Positions 38,830-47,805 of a stretch of DNA of 64,000 bases are shown piece by piece (the stretch's first letter is position 1; each line of letters begins with the position of its first letter). Both the position numbers and the translations under genes were made by a program. Origin of the DNA: Flavobacterium supellecticarium (GTDB lineage Bacteria > Bacteroidota > Bacteroidia > Flavobacteriales > Flavobacteriaceae). The DNA is taken from NCBI RefSeq assembly GCF_004801375.1, contig NZ_SSNZ01000002.1, positions 124,001 to 188,000 of the forward strand. The letters are read 5' to 3'. Below the pieces are notes generated by a model that was not told where the DNA came from, did no database searches, and saw only the letters and a list, made by a program, of their open reading frames with translations.

Positions 38830-39010
38830 TTAAGAATCTCCTCTTTTTAAGTATTCAGTAATTATACGTAACCGGTTGTGAAAAAGTTACACAATTTTTA
38901 AAAATATTTTAAAATAGCGTAAATTCTGTGTAAAGTGCTTATTTTTAGTAGGTTGGTTTTGGTGTTTGCAGCATTTGACTACCACTTATCAGACAAATAT
39001 TGGTAGCCTT

Positions 39011-39970
39011 TTAAAAATCGATGGTGATCTCGTTTTTTAAACGCTCGATGTAGAAATCAATTTTGTGTAGTGATTTGTTGAAAAATTGTTTGCGGTCTTT
39101 GGTGCCGGATACATTCAGCGACTTGGAATTTTTAATCTGATTTAAAAAGAACCGTAATGTTCCGGAACAGGTTTCGGAATCGTCGGTTATAAAATAACCC
39201 AACATAGTATATGGAATGAACAACGATTGTCTCTTATTGTCTGTTAGTAATACATTGTTATTTAAAATTAATAATTCGTTATAATAGATAGTGTACAACG
39301 GATCGTTCAGGCATTTTTTTTCTGCTTTGTATATAATGGCTTTTAAATCGTCGTATAATGCAATTGCATTTTGTAAGTTAACCAGTCCGGCTTCGAAGAA
39401 ATACAGGATTTGTTGTAGTGTACTATTGATAGTGGTATCGTTCCAGATTTCATGAACTTCAACGGATTCATATACCTTTTTTAACGCTTGTGTATATTCG
39501 GATAACTGACCGTCGATTGAAAATTTCTCGAACGATTCCTGATTTTGATCCCCATTTAGAAGATTCATCCATACATATAGTTTGAATTTGGACAATAAGG
39601 TACCATCGGCGGTATAAAAAAGCGGGATGTCTTTGGCCGAATAATACATTTTGGTTTCGGAAAGAGACGTGAATAACTGTAATTTTTCGGACGAATGTTT
39701 GAAATACGCAATCATATCGGTCATGGAATGGATCTCCTTTGTTTTTTCCACAATTACTTTCCGATCCTGAAAAAACAATTTATCCATAGAGATTTTATAA
39801 TGCCTGCAAAGGCTAACGGTTTCCTCGATGGTAAATTTACTTTTCTGAGAAATACGACGATGTGCGGCATCATAACTGATATTCAAAACAGCGGCGAGCT
39901 CACTGATAAGTGAAGCCTGATCTGGAAACTGCTTCCGAATGGCTCTTAAAAGGATTTCCTGTTCTTTCAT
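39011..39970 (-). CDS. HTH-containing protein of unknown function
   Basis: 319 aa. The N-terminal 65 residues look like a helix-turn-helix of the XRE kind (SELAAVLNISYDAAHRRISQ, then a second helix pair). The rest is mainly helical, with several Tyr- and Leu-rich stretches, and could bind a ligand or partner. It is divergent from the surface-repeat gene, with promoters of both genes inside a 103-bp gap containing inverted repeats. A regulator of that neighbour or of itself is a reasonable guess, not shown. Confidence 0.6.
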   Translation of the reverse strand: MKEQEILLRAIRKQFPDQASLISELAAVLNISYDAAHRRISQKSKFTIEETVSLCRHYKISMDKLFFQDRKVIVEKTKEIHSMTDMIAYFKHSSEKLQLFTSLSETKMYYSAKDIPLFYTADGTLLSKFKLYVWMNLLNGDQNQESFEKFSIDGQLSEYTQALKKVYESVEVHEIWNDTTINSTLQQILYFFEAGLVNLQNAIALYDDLKAIIYKAEKKCLNDPLYTIYYNELLILNNNVLLTDNKRQSLFIPYTMLGYFITDDSETCSGTLRFFLNQIKNSKSLNVSGTKDRKQFFNKSLHKIDFYIERLKNEITIDF

Positions 39971-39985
39971 GTTTTGCGATAATCA

Positions 39986-39993
39986 CAAATTTA
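39986..39993 (-). promoter_or_regulatory. Promoter of the HTH gene (-7 box)
   Basis: The minus strand reads TAAATTTG, 16 bp before the start codon. Confidence 0.5.
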
Positions 39994-40016
39994 AAACTTT
40001 TAATTAGTATTAATTA

Positions 40017-40048
40017 CAATTTTATATGTGAAAATTGCAATAGGTTTG
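40017..40048 (+). promoter_or_regulatory. Promoter of the surface-repeat gene with an inverted repeat
   Basis: TAGGTTTG (-7 box) lies at 40041-40048. Just upstream, CAATTTT at 40017-40023 and AAAATTG at 40031-40037 form a perfect 7-bp inverted repeat where the -33 region would be. It is a candidate operator. Confidence 0.5.
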
Positions 40049-40073
40049 ACTGTCAATTGTAAACCCTAAAATT

Positions 40074-40859
40074 ATGAAACTACAATTTATTGCTTTTTTT
40101 ATCCTGTTGCTTTCCAACACGGTTTTGTCACAGGATACGATCAAGGTTACCACCGAAAATACGAGAATGAAAGCGGTTGGTGTGGTACAAAGAAACGTAC
40201 ATTTGAAAAGCCAATCTGAAAATAAAAACCCGCGAGACAGTGTTCGGATATTTAGTTTTTCACCCATTCATAGTAGTGTAACTAAAGTAAACGGACTAAC
40301 GTTAGGTGTGGGACATTATAGAAATAGAAAAATAAAATTTCAGGAAGTAAACGGTTTGAATGTCGAAGCAAGTCCAATAGCCGCTGCGCTAGTTACATTT
40401 GGGCTTGGTATTACCCTTGAAAGTTTTTTTATAGCAGCGAGAAAAGAACCTTTTGAAAGCTTTTCGTTAACCAGAACGTTTTTAAAACGGGATGATGACA
40501 GTTTAAAAACCCGGATTAACGGATTAAATATAAGCTCAGGTGGATTCCTGGACGGAGCAGCGGTTAATGGTTTAAACATTTGTGTGGTCTCGTCGATGAA
40601 TAAGATGAATGGCGTTTCGCTTACCGGGGCGATTTTGAGTACCGGAAGGATGAATGGTATTTCTATTTGCGGAATTGCGAACATAGCCGAAGTAGGAAAC
40701 GGTTTGCAAGTGGCCATTTCGAATGTGGCAAGAGATTACCGCGGATTACAAATCGGGTTGTTTAATAATGCTAAAAATCTGAGAGGCCTTCAATTTGGCT
40801 TATGGAATACTAACGGGAAAAGAAGACTTCCTTTGGTAAACTGGCAATTTAAAGGTTAG
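40074..40859 (+). CDS. LA_2272-like surface-repeat protein
   Basis: 261 aa with a signal peptide (cleavage near LSQD). From about residue 75 it contains repeating units of the type NGLxxGxxx / NGVSLTGAI / GLQIGLFNNAKNLRGLQFGLWN, each about 17-20 residues. This pattern is that of the LA_2272 surface-repeat family, which is of unknown function and is predicted to form a stacked beta structure. It is divergent from an HTH protein gene. Confidence 0.75.
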   Translation: MKLQFIAFFILLLSNTVLSQDTIKVTTENTRMKAVGVVQRNVHLKSQSENKNPRDSVRIFSFSPIHSSVTKVNGLTLGVGHYRNRKIKFQEVNGLNVEASPIAAALVTFGLGITLESFFIAARKEPFESFSLTRTFLKRDDDSLKTRINGLNISSGGFLDGAAVNGLNICVVSSMNKMNGVSLTGAILSTGRMNGISICGIANIAEVGNGLQVAISNVARDYRGLQIGLFNNAKNLRGLQFGLWNTNGKRRLPLVNWQFKG

Positions 40860-40903
40860 TACAAAAATTTTTAGAATCCGAATGGATATACAAAAGGCTA
40901 TTA

Positions 40904-41100
40904 TCATGGTAATAGTCTTGTCAGTTTTGTGCAAATTTCGGTTTTGATTTTATACGGATCGGTACAGTTGGTTAGTCCGGTACCGATAAGTATCAGGAAT
41001 ATCAGTTGGTTTAAAAATTTCGTTTTCATAACGTAATGGTGTCATTAAATGGTGAAATATAGGGAATAGAGGAGCCCCGACATTCCGAAAACGGAACATC
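40904..41100 (-). pseudogene. Relic of a TonB-receptor/DUF4249 gene junction
   Basis: On the minus strand a 41-codon frame starts at ATG 41029 and stops at 40904. Its lipoprotein signal ends LTNCTDPYKIKTE, with the lipobox Cys at residue 22, the same position as in the intact DUF4249 protein at 42892-44088 (LTNCTDPYKMET). After that the sequences diverge and the frame ends early. The bases upstream on the minus strand (to about 41090) resemble the end of the neighbouring TonB receptor gene, including its stop codon. This looks like what remains of a second receptor/DUF4249 locus. Confidence 0.7.
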
Positions 41101-41123
41101 AATTATGATTTACGCTATAGATA

Positions 41124-41154
41124 AGATAAGCCGGTTTATATGGCCGGCTTATCT
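41124..41154 (-). terminator. Hairpin at the end of the TonB receptor operon
   Basis: An 11-bp perfect stem (41124-41134 with 41144-41154, loop of 9) lies 25 bases after the last gene. There is no T run, so it may stabilise the 3' end rather than terminate by itself. Confidence 0.5.
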
Positions 41155-41179
41155 GTAAGATTGAAATTCTAAGAGAATA

Positions 41180-42895
41180 TTATGGTACTTCGATATACTC
41201 TTTGGTATAAACCGGTTCTCCTTTTTCGGTAAAACCTTCCAGTATGATTTCGAAAGTACCTTTTATATCAGAACTATAAAAAGAAACAGTCGTCGGTTCT
41301 TGACCAATGTTCAGGTTCGGGAACCAGGCCAGTTGGTAGCGATAATCCGGAATTCGGTCCAGATTTTGTGTGCCGTCGTATTTCGGACTGTAATAGGTTT
41401 TCTTTTTCTGAGGTCGGTTGATTTCAGTCTTTTTAATAAAATCACCGGAAGCTTTTGTCTGGTAATCAAAATTTTTAGTAATGATATTTACAACACCACT
41501 ATACATAATTGGCCCATAGATGTATGCCTTATTGATAAGGGATATTTTATGAATATTATTGGTGTTGTACTGAAATAATTCATCACTATTCTGAATCAAC
41601 AATCCATCAACCATGATCAAAGGATTATCAATCGAACCATCGTTAGTAGCAGAATTTCGCAGGTGTAGGGAATACTTACCTTTATTTTCGCGGAAGAAGA
41701 GTTCCGGTATGACTTCGGTTACTGTTTCTTTAAAAGAAGAAAAACGGGTATAATCGTCCAGGAAATAATCCTTTTGCAACGGATGGTAAAAAGGCTGCGT
41801 ACGCGGTGCTATTTCGAGACTATCTCTTTTTTTGGAATAATAGGCATTTTCAATCTGATTGGCTGTAGAACGTTCTTCGATGGCAGCCCGATACGCCGGA
41901 TTCAGCGTAAAAGCTTCCGGAAAACGCAACTGCGACAGGTCTACATTTTGCATATCGGTTAGCACAACGCTGTAGTCATCATGTTCGGCGTCGACCACTT
42001 GTATTACTGCGTTATTGGTATTTGGATAACGATCCAGTGCAAAAAAGAAATTTCCGTCTTTATCGGTAACCGTCATTTTCATCTCGAACGATTTCCCCGG
42101 TAAGGATAGCGCTATGTTTTTGTTTTGTACTTCCTGACCACTTTTCGACATGATTTTCCCGGAAAGTAATTCACCTCTCAGTTCCGGAATATGCATTGTA
42201 CCGCCGGTCAAAGGTGTGTTATTCGCATTCGAAATAAAAGATTGCGGAGTTGTTACGGATGGGTTTGTAAGCAGATCTACTTTTCGTACAGAAAGGGAAT
42301 AAACACCTTTGCTACCATTGGTCAGAGGATTAATAGTAAGATTGATTTTTTCGCGATTTCCATAGCTTTTTTTGTCGGTATTCAGTGCCATAAAATTGCT
42401 GGTAACCTTGTCGTTGGTATTTTTAACCACCAGACTTTCTTTGGAAACCGGATTTTTTCCTGTCAGAAATGGATTGATCACCACCAGATCCAGTTGGAAA
42501 AATGCAGCTGCATTATTGTTGAGCATCCAGTTGGTATAGGCAATTAGCTTATAGTTCCCGGTTTTTAAGGTGGTAGGGATAAAGAAATCGCCCTGAGCCA
42601 CACCATTGTCCAAATGTATTTTTTGTTTTAAAACACTTTTTTTGTCGGCATCGATTACTTCGATATAGGCGATTTTACTAATCGTACTGCTCGTGTTATT
42701 ACCGGCATTAAGGCAATACAGATTATAAAAGCAGGATTCGCCGGATAAAAGCATGGTAGTATTAGCGTGCACATAGATGCGCTCCAAAGCGGCAACTGTC
42801 AGGTTGCTTTTTTGGGAACTGCCTTGTGCGATACTGTTATGACAAAAGAAGCAGCTTGCTCCTATTAAAATCAGGGGTAAAATATTTTTTCTCAT
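41180..42895 (-). CDS. Large secreted protein with MG2- and plug-like regions
   Basis: 571 aa with a signal peptide ending near SIAQ. The N-terminal part (about residues 28-140) resembles an MG2-type beta sandwich (LERIYVHANTTMLLSGESC, then GNYKLIAYTNWML). The middle has a carboxypeptidase-regulatory-like segment, and the region near residue 430 (PLIMVDGLLIQNSDELFQYN, then YGPIMYSGVVNIITK) resembles the plug of a TonB receptor without its barrel. A larger protein of the same design lies at 61582-63975. Its start overlaps the DUF4249 stop by 4 bases (ATGA), so it is the last gene of that operon. Function unknown; a surface or periplasmic accessory of the receptor is inferred. Confidence 0.7.
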   Translation of the reverse strand: MRKNILPLILIGASCFFCHNSIAQGSSQKSNLTVAALERIYVHANTTMLLSGESCFYNLYCLNAGNNTSSTISKIAYIEVIDADKKSVLKQKIHLDNGVAQGDFFIPTTLKTGNYKLIAYTNWMLNNNAAAFFQLDLVVINPFLTGKNPVSKESLVVKNTNDKVTSNFMALNTDKKSYGNREKINLTINPLTNGSKGVYSLSVRKVDLLTNPSVTTPQSFISNANNTPLTGGTMHIPELRGELLSGKIMSKSGQEVQNKNIALSLPGKSFEMKMTVTDKDGNFFFALDRYPNTNNAVIQVVDAEHDDYSVVLTDMQNVDLSQLRFPEAFTLNPAYRAAIEERSTANQIENAYYSKKRDSLEIAPRTQPFYHPLQKDYFLDDYTRFSSFKETVTEVIPELFFRENKGKYSLHLRNSATNDGSIDNPLIMVDGLLIQNSDELFQYNTNNIHKISLINKAYIYGPIMYSGVVNIITKNFDYQTKASGDFIKKTEINRPQKKKTYYSPKYDGTQNLDRIPDYRYQLAWFPNLNIGQEPTTVSFYSSDIKGTFEIILEGFTEKGEPVYTKEYIEVP

Positions 42896-44088
42896 TCCCA
42901 GAATGAAGGTATTACGTTAGACGAAAAAGTGGTGCAATCACCGCAGGGTGCTGGTGTTAAAATATAAATAGGAGCTTCATCGAATTTATAGATCACCATG
43001 ACGTTGGTATTGATGTAACCTACAACCGAAGGACCATTACAGGAGGGATCTAAAGTAGAGAAACAATATTTTTGTGACAGCTCAGTGCAGTTTACTTTGT
43101 AAGGAGGCAAAGGTTTATCCGGAAACAGATCGGCATAATTAAAGAAAATTCGTTTGGATGAAACCGGTGAAACATCAAAGAACCCGATTACTTTTTCACT
43201 GGAATTGTTTACCGATTTTATATTTCCGATAAGGAACCCCGGTTGATTAGGAGACAGGATATTCCCTCCGGAACCCGCTAGTTTTTTTAAGGCTTTGTAA
43301 TAATTATAGGCATGTGCATTTTGTACATATTGACGTACCAGAATGCTATAGCGATGACTCATGATATAATTCTGGTTACTTATAAAACGTACCGGGAAAT
43401 CGACACGGTCTTCTGCGGTTTCATTAGTGTTTAGCTGTATAATTTCTAATGATTTATCCGTGCTGTAACAGGTTCTGGCTTCTTCCGTACGCGGTAACAT
43501 GGTTAATATGGGCTGATTGGGATTTGGCCCGGAAAAGAAAGCTTTTGTGGTAATCCATTTCGGAGCTACAATTTTATAGGTTTCTTCATATTCGAAACGA
43601 TAATATTGAGAACTACCGTTAGGATTGTAGCTTTTTGCCCGGATTTCAACACCAGTAACGTTATCGATGGTTGCTACGTTGGCGGTTACCTCTTCCAACG
43701 GACTGTCTGTTGGGAGAATCTCCTTAGTTGAAGTGTATTTTTTACCATCGCTTGTAATTACCGTTAGTTGGTATTGCTTACCCGGTACCGCCTGAAATTC
43801 ATTAACCGATGTATACACATTATTGCTTTGTACAAAAGGATATTCAATGCCATCACTGTCGGTTACAAAAACATCGGCATTTTCTTCAAAAGTAGGGCCG
43901 AAATCTTCAAAACGGTAGGTTCTGGAAACTTTTATGGTTTGTTTTTGAAGGATGTTTGTAATAGTTGCTTCCACAACTAAGGCATCTTCAAAGGTATTGG
44001 TTTCCATTTTATACGGATCGGTACAGTTGGTTAAACCGATACAAATCAGGAATAGCAATGTTAGTCTGGTTAAAAATATTTTTTTCAT
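42892..44088 (-). CDS. DUF4249 lipoprotein
   Basis: 398 aa. A lipoprotein signal with lipobox LTNC (Cys22) is followed by a beta-rich domain (residues about 30-120, with VVEATITN and the KTYRFEDF-like strand) and a C-terminal domain, the pattern of DUF4249. DUF4249 proteins are regularly encoded next to TonB receptors and are thought to be surface-exposed partners of them; the receptor gene lies 15 bases upstream here. The substrate is unknown. Confidence 0.85.
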   Translation of the reverse strand: MKKIFLTRLTLLFLICIGLTNCTDPYKMETNTFEDALVVEATITNILQKQTIKVSRTYRFEDFGPTFEENADVFVTDSDGIEYPFVQSNNVYTSVNEFQAVPGKQYQLTVITSDGKKYTSTKEILPTDSPLEEVTANVATIDNVTGVEIRAKSYNPNGSSQYYRFEYEETYKIVAPKWITTKAFFSGPNPNQPILTMLPRTEEARTCYSTDKSLEIIQLNTNETAEDRVDFPVRFISNQNYIMSHRYSILVRQYVQNAHAYNYYKALKKLAGSGGNILSPNQPGFLIGNIKSVNNSSEKVIGFFDVSPVSSKRIFFNYADLFPDKPLPPYKVNCTELSQKYCFSTLDPSCNGPSVVGYINTNVMVIYKFDEAPIYILTPAPCGDCTTFSSNVIPSFWE

Positions 44089-44103
44089 AACGTATTCGTC
44101 TCG

Positions 44104-46881
44104 TTAAAATCTGAAATTATAAGTAATAGTTGGAACAGGGATCGAGAAGATAGAAGTTTTATATCCTTTAACCTGTCCGTTTTCTGTTACAAAGTATACG
44201 GAATATGGGTTGTTACGTCCCAAAACGTTATAAACCGAGATATTCCAGAAACTGTGTGCCAGTTTTTTAATTTTATGGTTGCCTTCAATATTGATTCCAA
44301 TATCCATTCGATAATAGTCTGGAATTCGGAATGCATTTCGATCACTATACAGCGTATATTCTGCATTTCCAAACTGGTACTTTCCTACAGGATAGGTAAT
44401 GGGTCTACCGGTCTGATAAATGAAATTCATGGATAAACTGTAGCGTTTTGTAAATTTATAATTTAAAACGGCACTAAAATCATGTGGTTTGTCAAAATTT
44501 GCAGCAAAGAAAGCGCCGTTGTTTACTTTTTCGACATCAAATGGACTGTCTAGTTTGATCAAGGTTCTGGAATAGGTATATCCAATCCAACCGTTAAGTT
44601 TTCCGGCCGTCTTTTTTAGTAACAATTCCACACCATAAGCTTTTCCTTCACCTTGTAATAATTCGGTTTCGATGTTTTTGTTTAGCATGATTTCGGCTCC
44701 TACTTTATAATCCAGTATGTTGTTCATACGTTTGTAGTAACCTTCTAAACTCACTTCGTACATTTCGTCTTTAAATGTCTTGTAAGCACCCAAAGAGATT
44801 TGTTGCGCATCCTGCGGTTTTACATTGATATCAGATAATTTCCATACATCGGTTGGCGATTGTGTGGTGTTGCTCGATAACAAGTGCATGTACTGGTAGG
44901 TTTTATCATAACCGGCTTTGATGGAGAAATCGTCGGTAAAAGCATACTTAATTGCTAATCTCGGTTCAAATCCTCCATAGGTTTTTACGACTTCATTGTT
45001 GCCAAACGTTTGGATTTCGGCAACGGTTTCATTGCTTTTTGGTAATCCGTCTTCGTAAATACGTTGGTTGGACGCGCCCAAAGCTGCAAATACAGAATAA
45101 CGCAATCCGATATTAAAGGATAGCTTGTCGTTAAATTTAAAGTTGTCAGCAATATAGAGCGCCGATTCCAGTCCTTTCTGTTTGTCAAGTGCAACAGAAA
45201 CTAATTTTGAATTTTCGCCGATAGGATCCAGGAAGCCAGGATTTACACCGTATAGTTTACTGGAGATACCATAATTGAACGTATGTTTTTTATTGTAGTC
45301 ATAGTTAAACTTCAACTGTGCTTGTGTTTCGTCAATTTTATAACCATAGTTAAACGCTCTCTGGCTTTCGGCTTTATCAAAATCAATATTGAATTTATAT
45401 TCCGAATTCGTCAGGATTAAAGCCCCTTTGTGTTTTTCATTAAAATTGTGATTCCATCTCAAAGTTGCTAATCGGTTGCTGTATTTATAAAGGGAATCCG
45501 AAGTGATACTAAAAGCATCACGGCTGTAATAGAACGTTGCCTGAATATCGTTATTGTCGTTAATTTTATGATTGTATTTTGTAATAATATCAAAGAAATT
45601 CGCCTGACTGTTTTTTAAGGATGGCTCATTAAGCGATTTTAAAATCCAATCGGAATAGGTCGCACGACCACCTACCAATAAACTTGATTTTTCTTTTACA
45701 ATCGGAGTGGTCACCATTAAATTACTGGTCACAGGTCCAATACCACCTTCTCCGGAGAATTTGGTCGTATTTCCTTTTTTTGTAGAAATATCGAAAACCG
45801 ACGATAATCTTCCTCCAAATTCTGCAGGGATACTCCCTTTATAGATATCGGCTTTGTCGATGGTATACGGATTGATAGCGGAGAACAAACCGAAAAAGTG
45901 CGCCGGATTGTATAGCGTGGCATTGTCTAAAAGGAAAAGGTTTTGATCCTCTTTACCACCACGTACGTTTACTCCTGAAGAACCTTCACCAGCCGATTTA
46001 ATACCCGGAATGGTAGTGGCGATTTTTAGAATATCGCGTTCTCCTAATACGGTAGGAACGTTTTTAAGATCTTTTATATCGATAGAAGTAACTCCGGCAA
46101 TAGCCGCTTTCGCTCCTTCACGTTTTTTACCACGTACGTTCACTTCTTCCAATAAGGTAATGTTTTCGGTGATATTTAAATTAAGAGTACCATTGTTGTA
46201 CATCATAATTTTACGTGTCACCTTTTTATGGGTAAACGATTCTACTTCCACCACATTTAAACCCGACGGAAGTTGTATACTATAGTGTCCGGTATCATCG
46301 GTCATCGCTGTAGCTTCGTTGTTTGGGGTTTTTATGATCACATTGGCAATGGGCTCTCCGTTTTTGGTGTTTTTGATATAGCCTGAAAGTTCAAACGTTT
46401 TTCTTCCGCTTACTTTCGCTTCTTTTCCGATTAAGGAAACGGAATTGTTTTTAGAATCGCCACTGGTAGCGTCGTCATATTGTTGGTAAAATACAGGATC
46501 ACCCTGAATCACCACTTCGTCACTTTTACGCGTAGTGGTTTCACCGAAATAATTGTCGGCCAGTTTGGAATAAATAATACTATTGTTGGTAAGAATCACA
46601 GTATTCTTATCTACAAAAAAATTAAGGTCGGTATTGCTAAAAATTTCAGTCAGAATCTCATCAAGAGAAGCCTGATTAAAGTTTTTGGTGATACGAATGT
46701 TTTTATAATTCTCCAGCCAGGAGTTGTCGAAATAGAATTTATAGCCTGAGGTAGCTTCTATTTTGTTCAAGGCAGTCGGGACATCAGAATTGTTCAGTTC
46801 CAGGGATAATTTTTGTTTTTCCTGAGAAAAGGCAGCCTGACTGTACGCGAGGATGAACAGAGCAAGTAAAATTTTCTTCAT
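44104..46881 (-). CDS. TonB-dependent receptor with an N-terminal STN domain
   Basis: 925 aa. In order: signal peptide (to about residue 19), STN (secretin/TonB N-terminus) domain at about residues 25-105, a CarboxypepD_reg-like domain at about 163-240, plug domain at about 255-370 (VTSIDIKDLKNVPTVLGERD, GVNVRGGKEDQNLFLLDN), and a 22-strand barrel ending in NFRF. STN domains usually signal to a FecR-type anti-sigma and ECF sigma factor, but none is adjacent. The start codon overlaps the stop codon of the gene before it by one base. Uptake of an unknown ligand through the outer membrane is expected. Confidence 0.92.
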   Translation of the reverse strand: MKKILLALFILAYSQAAFSQEKQKLSLELNNSDVPTALNKIEATSGYKFYFDNSWLENYKNIRITKNFNQASLDEILTEIFSNTDLNFFVDKNTVILTNNSIIYSKLADNYFGETTTRKSDEVVIQGDPVFYQQYDDATSGDSKNNSVSLIGKEAKVSGRKTFELSGYIKNTKNGEPIANVIIKTPNNEATAMTDDTGHYSIQLPSGLNVVEVESFTHKKVTRKIMMYNNGTLNLNITENITLLEEVNVRGKKREGAKAAIAGVTSIDIKDLKNVPTVLGERDILKIATTIPGIKSAGEGSSGVNVRGGKEDQNLFLLDNATLYNPAHFFGLFSAINPYTIDKADIYKGSIPAEFGGRLSSVFDISTKKGNTTKFSGEGGIGPVTSNLMVTTPIVKEKSSLLVGGRATYSDWILKSLNEPSLKNSQANFFDIITKYNHKINDNNDIQATFYYSRDAFSITSDSLYKYSNRLATLRWNHNFNEKHKGALILTNSEYKFNIDFDKAESQRAFNYGYKIDETQAQLKFNYDYNKKHTFNYGISSKLYGVNPGFLDPIGENSKLVSVALDKQKGLESALYIADNFKFNDKLSFNIGLRYSVFAALGASNQRIYEDGLPKSNETVAEIQTFGNNEVVKTYGGFEPRLAIKYAFTDDFSIKAGYDKTYQYMHLLSSNTTQSPTDVWKLSDINVKPQDAQQISLGAYKTFKDEMYEVSLEGYYKRMNNILDYKVGAEIMLNKNIETELLQGEGKAYGVELLLKKTAGKLNGWIGYTYSRTLIKLDSPFDVEKVNNGAFFAANFDKPHDFSAVLNYKFTKRYSLSMNFIYQTGRPITYPVGKYQFGNAEYTLYSDRNAFRIPDYYRMDIGINIEGNHKIKKLAHSFWNISVYNVLGRNNPYSVYFVTENGQVKGYKTSIFSIPVPTITYNFRF

Positions 46882-47630
46882 TACGGATGGTTAGTTTCAA
46901 GTAGGGAATTGATTTTGTGGATTAGGTCATCATAGAAAAGATATTTGTTTTCCTTCTCCAAAGACTTGTTTTGACTGTACAAGTCGTTAATTTTCTTTTT
47001 CAGATCGGGAAACAAAGCGACAAGATCGCTTTTGGAAGCTATTTTATAGTAGGTGTCATTACGATAGATATAGTAGTCATTATTATCTTCAAACTCATTA
47101 TAGGTACGGGTGCCATTGACAATCTCCCGTCTGTCTTTATGATGTTTGATATAAAAACTAAAGTTGTTGCCTTTTAGATTTTCTTCATAATAGCCTTTTA
47201 TAAAAGTGATCATTGGAGAAACTTTTTTTCCAAGGTTGACAAACTTTTTGTTGTTGATTGTAAACGCATCTACATTTTGCTGAATAAGTTCGATTCCTAC
47301 ATTTCCGGATTCGGCCGATGGTTTGTAAACTAAATTATCCTGATATAGATCGTATTTGATATCTATATCGTAATAATATTGATTTTCATATAAAACGGAT
47401 GCTTTAATGGGGCTGTCAGAGGAATAATAGCGATGTTTTCCGTTTTGAATCGGATAAGGATTCGTGTGATAATAACCATTATTGATGGCTAAGCCTTGCT
47501 TACCAACAAGACTGTCGTGCATTTTTGTAATATACCGTTCTTCCGATTGAGCCTGAGTTTTATAAAAGCCAAAAAATAAGGTATAAATTATTATAATGCA
47601 TAATTGTTTGGGAGGGTTTTTGAGGATCAT
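46881..47630 (-). CDS. Secreted protein of unknown function, first gene of the TonB receptor operon
   Basis: 249 aa with a hydrophobic signal (residues about 10-27, cleavage near TQAQ). The body is Tyr-, Asn- and Lys-rich, with strands such as YYYDIDIKYDLYQDNLVY and a Lys/Glu-rich C-terminal helix. I do not recognise the family. It has a TAnnTTTG box upstream and its stop overlaps the receptor start (TAATG), so it is made together with the receptor and may sense or bind its ligand, which is inference. Confidence 0.7.
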   Translation of the reverse strand: MILKNPPKQLCIIIIYTLFFGFYKTQAQSEERYITKMHDSLVGKQGLAINNGYYHTNPYPIQNGKHRYYSSDSPIKASVLYENQYYYDIDIKYDLYQDNLVYKPSAESGNVGIELIQQNVDAFTINNKKFVNLGKKVSPMITFIKGYYEENLKGNNFSFYIKHHKDRREIVNGTRTYNEFEDNNDYYIYRNDTYYKIASKSDLVALFPDLKKKINDLYSQNKSLEKENKYLFYDDLIHKINSLLETNHP

Positions 47631-47670
47631 TTATAAAATAAAAGTTTTGATTGATAATATAGCAGAATGC

Positions 47671-47678
47671 CAAAAGTA
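47671..47678 (-). promoter_or_regulatory. Promoter of the TonB receptor operon (-7 box)
   Basis: The minus strand reads TACTTTTG, 41 bp before the start codon of the first gene. Confidence 0.55.
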
Positions 47679-47747
47679 GGAATAATATCGGATCAAAAAA
47701 TTATTTTGAAAACTTTAACATTTTTTTCTCGCAAAAGAGAAATAAAG

Positions 47748-47783
47748 TAAAAGCCCTGATTCAGTTAAGGATCAGGGCTTTCT
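47748..47783 (-). terminator. pnp terminator
   Basis: An 11-bp stem (47750-47760 with 47771-47781, loop of 10) follows the pnp stop by 25 bases; T-rich on the minus strand. Confidence 0.75.
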
Positions 47784-47805
47784 ATGAATTAATTTTTATA
47801 AAAAA

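Larger units (their letters stand above)
40860..41179. other. Intergenic region holding a gene relic and a hairpin
   Basis: 320 bases between convergent genes. It holds a relic of a TonB receptor/DUF4249 junction (40904-41100, minus strand) and an 11-bp perfect hairpin at 41124-41154. Nothing else is evident. Confidence 0.6.
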
